In this document: piece by piece, positions 46,098 to 54,922 of the stretch
How the letters are laid out: each line of letters starts with the position of its first letter
How positions within the stretch are numbered: position 1 is the stretch's first letter
Origin: CAWCUK01 sp963798775
Lineage (GTDB): Bacteria > Bacteroidota > Ignavibacteria > Ignavibacteriales > Ignavibacteriaceae
DNA length: 64,000 nt
Direction: 5' to 3'
Assembly (NCBI GenBank): GCA_963798775.1
Contig: CAWCUK010000004.1
Location: forward strand, 372,001 to 436,000
Notes under the pieces: model-generated
What the model saw: the letters and a program-made list of their open reading frames with translations, nothing else
The model's database searches: none
What the model was told of the DNA's origin: nothing
Position numbers and translations under genes: made by a program

Positions 46098-49000
46098 CTA
46101 TTTCAGCATAATCATTTTTTTTGTCTGCGCGAAATTTCCGGTTCGCATTTGATAAAAATAAATTCCGCTTGCTGCTTGATTTCCAAAATTATCTTTACCG
46201 TCCCACGAAGCTACATACATTCCCGGGGAATAATTTCCGTCAACTAAAGTTCTAATTAATTGGCCTGTTAAATTAAAGATTTGAATTTTTATTGTATTAG
46301 GATAAGCAGCCGCAAAATGAAATTGAGTTGAAGCATTAAATGGATTCGGATAATTATCTTCTAAAAAATAAGAAGTGGTTTTTGAGATTTCATCTAGGCC
46401 AATACTGGTTTTTGTATCATCATAAACTTCAAATTCATACATTGAATATCCCCATTCCGTGGCTCTATGAATGCCTTTCATTTTTACATACCTGCATTCG
46501 GCGTCTTTTGAAATTACATCTAACCCGCCGTCGCTGTTATTAATCGCTTCTATTGTTTCCCAATTTTCCGCGTCATCGGAAATTTGAATTTCATAATCCT
46601 TTCCGAAAGCTGTTTCCCAGTAAATATTTATTTTATTAATATGCTGCTTAAATCCGAGATCAATATAAATGAATTGATTATCGGTAAATTGAGACGACCA
46701 GCGGGTGCTCATATTTCCGTCAGTTGCGTAATTGCCTGTATAATCAGTACTCTCTATTGATGAAACAACCGCTTCTTTAAATTTTGCAATATTCTCGGGA
46801 GGTTTATTATAGATAATAAAACTATAGTCGGTTTTATTATTATTTTCATTCCATTCATTAATCTTCTTTTCCGGATCCACTATCGCGCTAACTATTGTTG
46901 TCCCGGCATTTTGGGCAATCCATCCATTTTCTCCCGCAATACCAGCATCCGCGGAAACTAAAACCATTGAGCCGGGTTTTAATGAATTATTAAATTTATT
47001 TGAACTGCTGACTTCGCGGCCGTCTTTATAAAAATTTACTCTGTGAATTAAAGCAGGACTATCTCCGGTTCCTTCATTTTTTATTGCTGCTAAAAATACA
47101 ACTGTATCTCCCTTAACAGGGAAGGCCGGCATTGTTTTTATCCATACAATTTTTAAATCGGGCTTTGGAACAGAGGAGGTTAAAGTAAAGTTTTTTGAAA
47201 GGGGAAGGTTCCCTGAAGAACTGCCGATTCTAACTGTGAATTCTCCGGGCTCAACTTCAAAACTTTTAAGTGATTCATCGTAATAATAAAGTTCTTCTGA
47301 CGTAATTTTAAAACTAACGGTTTTTGTTTCACCGGGAAGTATATGAATTCTTCTAAATCCTTTTAACTGTTTCTCCGGCATAAAAACACTAGATTCTGTA
47401 TCGGTAATATAAAGCTGTACTACTTCATCACCTTCAACCTGACTTATGTTTTTTACATCTAGCTTAGCTGTTATTTCTGTTCCGGCCGGTGCCGATTCCG
47501 GTGTTAATATTAAATTACTGTATTCAAACTCTGAATAACTTAATCCGTATCCGAATACAAATTGGGGTGTTAAATTTTGTTGATCAAACCATCTGTAGCC
47601 GCCGCCAAAATCATCATCAAAATTAAAATTCCTTTCCGGAAGTTGTGTGTCATTCATTGGCATTGTAACCGGAAGTCTTCCGGCAGGATTGTAATCACCG
47701 AAAATTACGTCGGCAAGAGCGTTTCCTCCTTCTTGGCCGGGATAAAAAGCGTATATTAATCCTTTTATATTATTTACAAAATCATTAACCCCGCATATTC
47801 CGCCGCTTTCTAATATTACTATTATATTGTTATTTACTGATGCCAGCATTTTTATTAGATCTTTTTGTTTTCCCGGCAATTCTATTGACCCGCCCACACG
47901 ATCAAAACCTTCACCTTCTTGTGTTAAATCCAAACCTCCAATATAAATTACAACATCAGCGGTATCGGCTAATTTTACCGCATCCGCGAATCCTGACATG
48001 TCGCTGCTGTTTATATCGCATCCTTTTAGATATGATATTTTTTCCGCGTCGGTTTTGTTAATAATTCCCGAAAGAGGTGTTACGGAATAAAAAGGCGAAA
48101 CATAACTGGACCCGGAACCGTCTATTTGTGCGATATCCGCGCTCGGCCCTATTACGGCTATATGTTTAATTTCATTTTTATTTAAAGGAAGAATATTTCC
48201 TTCGTTTTTTAATAGAATAATTGATTCTTTTGCTGAATTGTAAGCGGTTTCTTTGCTGAATTCACTATTAATATCCGCAGGATTTCCGGAAGGTAAATAA
48301 TCCTGCATGCCGCAAAGTATTTTTGTACGAAGTACTTTTCTTACCGCGTCATTTATTGTCTGAATAGAAATTTGGCCCGAGTTTACAAGGTTAAAAAGAT
48401 CATTTTCATAATTAGCCGATCCCATACAGACATTACATCCAGCTTCAATAGCGGCTTTGGAATCCCAAATGGAGCCCCAATCGGAAACAACATAATACGG
48501 AAATCCCCAATAATCGCGAAGAATATTAGTTAAAAGATTTTTATTTTCGGCGGCCTTTTTACCGTTTATTAAATTGTAAGAATTCATAACGCTCATAACA
48601 CCCGCTTCCTGAACCGCGCTGCGGAAATTTAAACCGTAATATTCCATTAAATTTCTTTGACTAATTAAATAATTGTTTTCAGTCCGGTTATCCTGACGAT
48701 AAACTCCGTTGAAATGTTTAGCGGTTGCGATACAGCCGGCGGATTGTATTCCTTTAATTAAGGCTGAAGTTATTTTAGCGCAAAGGAAAGGATCTTCACC
48801 CCCGGATTCGGCAGTCCTTCCGTTTCTCGGGTCTCTTGTTAAATCCATGCAAGGGCCTAATGCTTGATGTTTTCCCTTACCTCTAAATTCTTTGCCCATT
48901 GCTAAACCGACTTGAAAAATTAGATCGGGATTCCATGTTGCCGCCATTGAAATTCCGACCGGAAAACTAGTGGCTTTTCCATCCCTTACTCCATGAGGTC

Positions 49001-49211
49001 CGTCAGCCATTATAAAGCCCGGTATTCCTAACCGAGTATTATCCGCGGTATTAAATCCACCCTCTTGATGAAGCTGAAGTATCTTTTCCTGCAAAGACAT
49101 TTTGTTTATAATGCTTTCAACTCTTTCATCCAATGTTTGGGAGTATAAGTTGGGGGAGATTAGAAAAATTAATAAAATTATTGAAACTGATAATTTGAGA
49201 GTGCGCCGCAT
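46098..49211 (-). CDS. Secreted family 3 glycoside hydrolase with CARDB-like, discoidin-like and T9SS domains
   Basis: 1,037 residues. Signal peptide (residues 1-24, ending in LYSQ), GH3 N-terminal barrel (about 27-290) with FIMADGPHGVRDG, KHFNG and nucleophile Asp234 in VVSDWGS, GH3 C-terminal domain (about 315-545) with the QEGEGFDR segment that normally carries the acid/base Glu (422 or 424), FN3-like domain (about 565-680), a CARDB-like region (about 690-805), an F5/8 type C (discoidin/CBM32-like) region (about 815-935), and a T9SS sorting domain with NYPNPFNAS. The fold is that of a beta-glucosidase or xylosidase; the sugar specificity cannot be told. Probably acts at the cell surface on oligosaccharides. 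Confidence 0.93.
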   Translation of the reverse strand: MRRTLKLSVSIILLIFLISPNLYSQTLDERVESIINKMSLQEKILQLHQEGGFNTADNTRLGIPGFIMADGPHGVRDGKATSFPVGISMAATWNPDLIFQVGLAMGKEFRGKGKHQALGPCMDLTRDPRNGRTAESGGEDPFLCAKITSALIKGIQSAGCIATAKHFNGVYRQDNRTENNYLISQRNLMEYYGLNFRSAVQEAGVMSVMNSYNLINGKKAAENKNLLTNILRDYWGFPYYVVSDWGSIWDSKAAIEAGCNVCMGSANYENDLFNLVNSGQISIQTINDAVRKVLRTKILCGMQDYLPSGNPADINSEFSKETAYNSAKESIILLKNEGNILPLNKNEIKHIAVIGPSADIAQIDGSGSSYVSPFYSVTPLSGIINKTDAEKISYLKGCDINSSDMSGFADAVKLADTADVVIYIGGLDLTQEGEGFDRVGGSIELPGKQKDLIKMLASVNNNIIVILESGGICGVNDFVNNIKGLIYAFYPGQEGGNALADVIFGDYNPAGRLPVTMPMNDTQLPERNFNFDDDFGGGYRWFDQQNLTPQFVFGYGLSYSEFEYSNLILTPESAPAGTEITAKLDVKNISQVEGDEVVQLYITDTESSVFMPEKQLKGFRRIHILPGETKTVSFKITSEELYYYDESLKSFEVEPGEFTVRIGSSSGNLPLSKNFTLTSSVPKPDLKIVWIKTMPAFPVKGDTVVFLAAIKNEGTGDSPALIHRVNFYKDGREVSSSNKFNNSLKPGSMVLVSADAGIAGENGWIAQNAGTTIVSAIVDPEKKINEWNENNNKTDYSFIIYNKPPENIAKFKEAVVSSIESTDYTGNYATDGNMSTRWSSQFTDNQFIYIDLGFKQHINKINIYWETAFGKDYEIQISDDAENWETIEAINNSDGGLDVISKDAECRYVKMKGIHRATEWGYSMYEFEVYDDTKTSIGLDEISKTTSYFLEDNYPNPFNASTQFHFAAAYPNTIKIQIFNLTGQLIRTLVDGNYSPGMYVASWDGKDNFGNQAASGIYFYQMRTGNFAQTKKMIMLK

Positions 49212-49438
49212 AAATTTTCCCCTAACAATTGTTGATTAATTGTACTGTTACCAACATAAGATTATTATTAAACATTTGAAATCTTTTTCCGTTTTAAGAC
49301 TTAAAAAAGTTTCAGCTCTTCCGGCTCACTTTTTAATTAACATAAAAAGTTTTTTTAATGTTTTGCGAAATAACTTGTGATTCATAAAAAAGTTATATTT
49401 GTTTTATAACTTATTCCAAAAATAAAAAGAAAAGAAAA

Positions 49439-49921
49439 ATGGTAATTGTTCTAATGGGCGTCTCAGGAAGCGGTAAAACAACTATCGGTAAAGAATTATG
49501 CGGAAGGTTAAACTGGAGATATTATGAAGGGGATGATTATCATCCGGAGAGTAATGTAAAAAAAATGAGCAACGGTATTCCTTTAACTGATGATGATAGA
49601 AGGCCCTGGCTGATGAAGCTTAGAAGTTTAATTGAAGAATCACTGAATAAGAATGAAAATATTGTTCTTGCTTGTTCTGCGTTAAAGAAAAGTTATAGGA
49701 ATATATTGAAAATAAATGAAGAAGTTAGAATTGTTTATTTAAAAGGAAGTTTCGAATTAATAAAAGAACGGCTTGAACAGCGGGAAGCTCATTTTATGAA
49801 GGCCGGAATGCTGCGCAGCCAGTTTGACGCGCTTGAGGAACCTAAAGATGTCCATACTGTAAAAATTGATAAATCCGTTCCCGAAATTGTAGATAAAATA
49901 ATTGAAGACTTAGATCTATAA
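49439..49921 (+). CDS. gntK: Gluconokinase (GntK family)
   Basis: 160 residues, typical for thermoresistant-type gluconokinases (EC 2.7.1.12), which phosphorylate gluconate to 6-phosphogluconate using ATP. Seen: P-loop GVSGSGKTT (residues 7-15), YYEGDDYHPESNVKKM, GIPLTDDDRRPWL, CSALKKSYRNIL and QFDALEEP, all hallmarks of the family. It is divergent from the glycoside hydrolase gene and shares a 227-base intergenic region with it, which contains a TATATTTG element (49394-49401) resembling the Bacteroidota -7 box. Confidence 0.95.
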   Translation: MVIVLMGVSGSGKTTIGKELCGRLNWRYYEGDDYHPESNVKKMSNGIPLTDDDRRPWLMKLRSLIEESLNKNENIVLACSALKKSYRNILKINEEVRIVYLKGSFELIKERLEQREAHFMKAGMLRSQFDALEEPKDVHTVKIDKSVPEIVDKIIEDLDL

Positions 49922-50059
49922 GTTTTATTCTTTTTGAAAAATAATTAAAACCAAAACATTTATGATTCAAAATTAATAAACGGGGAACCTTTTGTAACTT
50001 TTAATTGTATTTGATATCTGTATCTTTAAATTCAAATTTTTATAATTAAGAAAGAGAGA

Positions 50060-51076
50060 ATGTCCGGTAAGATAACACCATCAGTTTGGAAAGGAATTGT
50101 TAATAAATATCAAAAATCGAACAAATGGAAAGGAATATGGCAGCTGATAAATTCATTTGTTCCTTTTGTTATAACTTGGTATTTAATGTTTCTTTCACTA
50201 AACGTAAATTATGTAATTACTCTTCTTTTAGCGTTTCCGGCTGCGGGATTTTTAGTCAGACTTTTTATTATTCAGCACGATTGCGGCCACGGATCATTTT
50301 TTACCTCAAAAAAAGCCAATGATTACGGCGGAATGTTCTGCAGTATTTTTACCTTAACTCCATATCATTACTGGCGTAAAAGCCATGCAATTCACCATGC
50401 AAGTGCCGGGAATTTGGAACATAGAGGTATCGGCGACATTAGTACGTTAACTATTTCAGAGTATTTGAAGCTTTCCAGATGGGGCAAAATTAAGTATAGA
50501 ATTTATAGAAATCCTTTTGTCTTATTTTTAATAGCGCCGACTATTCTTTTTACTATTGTTTATAGATTTCCTGCTTCCAGTTCAAAAGCCGTAAAAAATT
50601 TACAAAGAAGCGTTTACGTAACAAGTTTTATACTTCTGGCCCTTGTTTCGTTACTAATATTTTTAATCGGATTTAAAAGTTTCTTTATGATCCAAATTCC
50701 TATTACTATAATTAGTTCTTCTACTGGCGCATGGCTGTTTTTTGTTCAGCATCAGTTTGAGAATACATATTGGGAAAAAGATGAATCGTGGGATTATACT
50801 CAAGCCGCTCTCCAGGGAAGTTCATATTATAAATTGCCGAAAGTTCTGCAATGGTTTACCGGAAATATCGGATTTCATCACATTCACCATTTAAGTCCGC
50901 GAATACCAAATTACCATCTTGAAAAATGCCATAAAGAGAATCAGTTGTTTCAAAAAGCTGTTATTCTAACTTTTCGATCAAGTTTAAAAAGTATGATGCT
51001 GAGTTTATGGGATGAAAAGCATAAAAAGCTGGTAGGTTTTAGATATCTGAAAAAATATAAGCTGAATACACAATAA
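50060..51076 (+). CDS. Membrane fatty acid desaturase (delta-12/omega-6-like)
   Basis: 338 residues with four or more hydrophobic segments and the three histidine boxes of integral membrane di-iron desaturases: HDCGH (73-77), HAIHH (109-113) and HHIHH (273-277), plus HQFEN at 231. These enzymes insert a double bond in acyl chains using O2 and an electron donor. Position of the double bond cannot be determined; the box spacing is like plant/cyanobacterial omega-6 desaturases and their bacterial relatives. It starts 138 bases after the gluconokinase with an AAGAAAGAGAG leader. Use of O2 suggests at least microaerobic life, in line with the hemerythrin gene downstream. Confidence 0.93.
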   Translation: MSGKITPSVWKGIVNKYQKSNKWKGIWQLINSFVPFVITWYLMFLSLNVNYVITLLLAFPAAGFLVRLFIIQHDCGHGSFFTSKKANDYGGMFCSIFTLTPYHYWRKSHAIHHASAGNLEHRGIGDISTLTISEYLKLSRWGKIKYRIYRNPFVLFLIAPTILFTIVYRFPASSSKAVKNLQRSVYVTSFILLALVSLLIFLIGFKSFFMIQIPITIISSSTGAWLFFVQHQFENTYWEKDESWDYTQAALQGSSYYKLPKVLQWFTGNIGFHHIHHLSPRIPNYHLEKCHKENQLFQKAVILTFRSSLKSMMLSLWDEKHKKLVGFRYLKKYKLNTQ

Positions 51077-51089
51077 ATTTCTAAAATAA

Positions 51090-51137
51090 GCGGAATAATT
51101 ACTGTTATGAACTAATAATTCCGCAAATTTTATTTTT
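51090..51137. terminator. Bidirectional terminator between convergent genes
   Basis: GCGGAATAATTA (51090-51101) pairs with TAATAATTCCGC (51113-51124) with one mismatch and an 11-base loop, followed by AAATTTTATTTTT. It lies between the ends of the desaturase and the minus-strand gene at 51149. Confidence 0.75.
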
Positions 51138-51148
51138 CGTAATAATAA

Positions 51149-51655
51149 TTATTTCTTAGAAATTACCTCTTCAATTTCTTTCCAATCTTTCCATGGAAGC
51201 AAACTCATTTCTTGAGAATACCAGGAAATAAAAAATGATTTATCGGCAAAATAATCCGGCACAACTGCTGTCCAATGAGAATAATAGATATTAAAAAAAT
51301 TCTTACAATTATTTAATATGTCATTAGTTCTTATAGGATATTTGGCAAATATTTCATTTTCGTTGTACTGTCCGAAATCTTCAATATTGGCTACTGAACT
51401 TAATTTTTCCATTATTCCGTATTTATCAAGAGGATAACTGTAGTTTTTTTCAGTAATTTTTTCACGGAAACCATTATCATCTTCAATATTTTGGAACCAG
51501 AGAAAAAACTCGTCGCTAAAATCAAAAATAAATTTATCAATAAAATGAAGGTTCGTGTCAAGTTTATTTATATCTCTTACATCAAAACCATTAAACGAAT
51601 AGAGCACAGGCAGTTTATAAAATTCTTTTAAATATTTATCTATTGTTTCATTCAT
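51149..51655 (-). CDS. Hypothetical protein
   Basis: No family recognised. From the ATG at 51655 it is 168 residues, soluble, acidic and rich in aromatic residues (KLPVLYSFNGFDVRDINKLD, FIFDFSDEFFLWFQN, HWTAVVPDYFADKSFFISWYSQEM, LPWKDWKEIEEVI). No signal peptide or membrane segment. The open frame extends to a TTG at 51742, which would add 29 polar, lysine-rich residues; I prefer the ATG because the extension looks unlike the rest. It is a single gene between two convergent/divergent neighbours. Its codon use resembles its neighbours, so it is probably real. Confidence 0.65.
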   Translation of the reverse strand: MNETIDKYLKEFYKLPVLYSFNGFDVRDINKLDTNLHFIDKFIFDFSDEFFLWFQNIEDDNGFREKITEKNYSYPLDKYGIMEKLSSVANIEDFGQYNENEIFAKYPIRTNDILNNCKNFFNIYYSHWTAVVPDYFADKSFFISWYSQEMSLLPWKDWKEIEEVISKK

Positions 51656-51934
51656 CGATATATTTTCCGAATTGCCCCCGTCTAGTTTTGATTTTTCGTT
51701 TATCAATTTTTTCCTTCTGTTAATTTCGGGTGAAACTAACAATTTTTATAGATTTATTAAGTTGAATTACAAAAACTAACAAAAGCAGTAATAAATTCCT
51801 AAACATATAAAAGATTTGTAATAAATTTAATAGTTAAATTTTTGACATTTTACTTTTATAGTAATTAGAGCTAATTTAAAATTTTAGTAATTACTAAATA
51901 TCTTTTTAATTGAACAAAAATTCTGATAAAAAAA

Positions 51935-54889
51935 ATGAAAAAAGGGAATACGGAAAATACTTCCGAGATAAAAAATAATTCATCAAGAATTGATGATCAA
52001 AATACCAATCTTATTCCGGTGGTGGCAATTGGGGCGTCGGCAGGCGGTATTGAATCTTTTCTGAAAATTTTGAATAATCTTTCTGAAGAAACAGGCTTCG
52101 CTTACGTATTCGTACAGCATATGGATCCGAACCATAAAAGCCTGCTTCCGGAAATTCTAAAAAGAGAAACAAAATTACCGATTGTTCAGGTTGAAGATAA
52201 TCAGAAATTAGAAGCCAATAAAGTTTTTATTATGCCGTCTGATGCGGATATAACTATCTCTAAAGACACTCTAAAACTTTTAAATCGTCCGCCGTCATCT
52301 GAAAAACATTTACCTATCGATAAATTTTTTACGGCTTTAGCCCGTGAACAAAAAAATCATTGTATTGGAATAATACTATCCGGAACGGCAAATGACGGTA
52401 CAAATGGGTTAAAAGAGATTAAGGAAGTTGGAGGTTTTACAATTGTTCAAGATCCTGATACAGCCAAATATACGGGAATGCCGCACAATGCTATAAATTC
52501 GCTTGATGTTGATTTTATTTTATCGCCTGAAGCTATTGCCGCCGAATTAAACCGAATGGCGCATCACCCTTACATTCTTACGGATAATAAAAAAGAGGAA
52601 AACGTTCAGCCGGAAGATGAAGGATGTTTACAAGATATTTTTTCAATGCTCTATTCTTTTACTCAAGTCGATTTTTCTCAATATAAACCCAATACCATAA
52701 AACGAAGAATAAATAAAAGAATGCTTATGCATAAATGCGACGGAATGGGTAAGTATTCTAAGATTCTTGAAACAAATAAAAATGAGATAGAAGCTCTTTT
52801 TCATGATTTATTAATTAATGTAACGGGATTTTTCCGCGACCCGGAAATTTATGAATCTCTTAAAAAAATTGTTTTTCCCAAAATAGCGACGGCTTCACAG
52901 AATAGAGCAATTCGAATTTGGATTCCCGGCTGTTCGACCGGCGAGGAAGTATATTCAATAGCAATTGTACTATTGGAATTTTTCGGTAAAAATATACGGT
53001 ACAAAAATATTCAAATATTCGCTACCGATGTAAGTGAGAAATCTATTGAAAAGGCCCGCGCGGGTGTTTATCCTGAAAGTATTGCTGAAGACGTTTCTCC
53101 CGAAAGATTAAGAAATTTCTTTTATAAAGAAAATCATGGTTATCAAATAAATAAAAAAATACGCGATCTTTGTGTTTTTGCCAGGCAAGATCTGGCTAAA
53201 GATCCTCCTTTTACAAAAATTGATTTTATCAGCTGCCGAAATTTGCTAATTTACTTTAATTTTAATTTACAGAAGAAAATTATAAATACATTTCACTACG
53301 CGCTTAACCCTGAAGGACTTCTTTTATTGGGCAATTCCGAAACCATCGGAAGTTTTAGCAATTTGTTTTCTTTGATGGACCGGCAGAATAAAATTTACAT
53401 GAAGAAACATGTTTTGGATAGAAATAGTTTTAGTTTTTCTTATAGGAAAAGCCCGGAAAGAAACGATTTTTATAAAATTGAAAATAAAAATATTTATGGT
53501 GATTTTGATGTTCAGAAAGAAGCTGATAAGGTTGTACTCTCACAATTTACTCCGCCGGCACTGCTGATAAATGATTCGATGGAAATTATTCAATTTAGAG
53601 GTAACACCGAGAGTTTTTTACGCCCCGCGCCCGGAACAGCTAGTCTTAATCTTTATAAAATGGCAAGGGAAGAATTGGTTGTAGAATTTAGAACGGCAAT
53701 TCATAAAGTAAAACAGGAACAAAAATCCGTAAAAAAAGATCATATTCAGATTAAAGAAAAAAACGGGTTCAAAACCATGAGTTTTGAAATAATACCGATT
53801 AAACAGAGTGATGAAGCCACAGAATTATTTTATTTAATTCTTCTTACAGAAACTCCCGGTTTCTTAAGCGATGGAGGTTCAAAATCCCCCAAAAAACAAA
53901 GTAAGAAGTCTGAATCAACCATAGAAGTAAAACAGCTTCAGCAGGATTTGAAAGTAACGAAGGAATACCTGCAGTCAATTATTTATGATAAAGAAGCCGC
54001 GAATGAAGAATTAAAAACAACATTAGAGGAGCTTCAGTCTAGTAATGAAGAACTGCAGAGTATAAATGAAGAAATGGAAACCGCGAAGGAAGAACTTCAA
54101 TCAACTAACGAAGAGTTAACCACGGTAAACGATGAACTTCAAAATAGAAATTCTGAACTGTCGCGCTTAAATAACGATTTAATAAATTTTTTAGGAAGCG
54201 TACACATACCTATAATAATTTTAGGAAATGATTTACGGATTAAAAGATTTACACCTATGGCCGAAAAAGTTCTAAATTTAATTCCTACAGATATCGGCAG
54301 GCCTATTAGTGATTTAAGAATAAATTTAAGTATAGAAAATTTAAATGATTTAATTCTTGAGGTTATAGATAAACTTGAGATTAAAGAAATAGAAGTTTTC
54401 GATAAGAAGGATCAATGGTATTCTATGAGAATTCGTCCTTATAAAACTCTTGAAAATCAAATTGATGGAGCGATTATAGCGCTTATAGATATTACTGAAT
54501 TGAAAGAAAAAATTGAACAGATTAAAAGAATAATGGAATATAATATTTCCATTCTTGAAACCGTGCGCGAACCGATTTTGGTTTTAGATAAAGATTTAAA
54601 TATAAAAACCGCTAATCACTCATTTTATAATGCTTTTAAATTATCTCCAAAAGAAGTAATTAATAAATATATTTATTCCATTAGTGACGGCAAATGGAAC
54701 ATTTCCGCGCTCAGAAGTTTATTAGATCAAATAATTGAAAAAGATTCATCTTTTGAGGATTTTGGGTTTGACCAAGAATTTACTGAATCCGAAAGAAAAA
54801 AATTGACTTTAAACGCGAGGAAATTAACAATTGACGGCCAAAATGATATGATTTTATTGGCTATGGAAATAGATAATTTTTATGATTGA
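51935..54889 (+). CDS. CheB-CheR fusion with coiled coil and PAS domains
   Basis: 984 residues. CheB methylesterase domain (about 28-215) with catalytic Ser35 (GASAGG), His62 (QHMDP) and Asp154 (GTANDG); CheR methyltransferase (about 225-500) with TGFFRDPEIY, the SAM-binding IPGCSTGEEVYS and ISCRNLLIYF; a coiled coil of SNEELQS/NEELTTVND-type heptads (about 665-740); then two PAS-like regions. There is no receiver domain and no kinase domain at the C-terminus, unlike many CheB/CheR/PAS/kinase fusions; the kinase is probably the next gene, 33 bases on. Such proteins usually belong to sensory systems other than flagellar chemotaxis. No chemoreceptor, CheA or CheW gene is near. Confidence 0.93.
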   Translation: MKKGNTENTSEIKNNSSRIDDQNTNLIPVVAIGASAGGIESFLKILNNLSEETGFAYVFVQHMDPNHKSLLPEILKRETKLPIVQVEDNQKLEANKVFIMPSDADITISKDTLKLLNRPPSSEKHLPIDKFFTALAREQKNHCIGIILSGTANDGTNGLKEIKEVGGFTIVQDPDTAKYTGMPHNAINSLDVDFILSPEAIAAELNRMAHHPYILTDNKKEENVQPEDEGCLQDIFSMLYSFTQVDFSQYKPNTIKRRINKRMLMHKCDGMGKYSKILETNKNEIEALFHDLLINVTGFFRDPEIYESLKKIVFPKIATASQNRAIRIWIPGCSTGEEVYSIAIVLLEFFGKNIRYKNIQIFATDVSEKSIEKARAGVYPESIAEDVSPERLRNFFYKENHGYQINKKIRDLCVFARQDLAKDPPFTKIDFISCRNLLIYFNFNLQKKIINTFHYALNPEGLLLLGNSETIGSFSNLFSLMDRQNKIYMKKHVLDRNSFSFSYRKSPERNDFYKIENKNIYGDFDVQKEADKVVLSQFTPPALLINDSMEIIQFRGNTESFLRPAPGTASLNLYKMAREELVVEFRTAIHKVKQEQKSVKKDHIQIKEKNGFKTMSFEIIPIKQSDEATELFYLILLTETPGFLSDGGSKSPKKQSKKSESTIEVKQLQQDLKVTKEYLQSIIYDKEAANEELKTTLEELQSSNEELQSINEEMETAKEELQSTNEELTTVNDELQNRNSELSRLNNDLINFLGSVHIPIIILGNDLRIKRFTPMAEKVLNLIPTDIGRPISDLRINLSIENLNDLILEVIDKLEIKEIEVFDKKDQWYSMRIRPYKTLENQIDGAIIALIDITELKEKIEQIKRIMEYNISILETVREPILVLDKDLNIKTANHSFYNAFKLSPKEVINKYIYSISDGKWNISALRSLLDQIIEKDSSFEDFGFDQEFTESERKKLTLNARKLTIDGQNDMILLAMEIDNFYD

Positions 54890-54922
54890 AAGATAAAACT
54901 AAATTCGGGGGAAAGAAGGAAT

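Noticed and set aside
49394..49401. TATATTTG before gntK as a Bacteroidota-type -7 promoter element
   Set aside because: Matches TAnnTTTG, but no TTTG -33 box lies 19-21 bases upstream, and such AT-rich matches are expected by chance.
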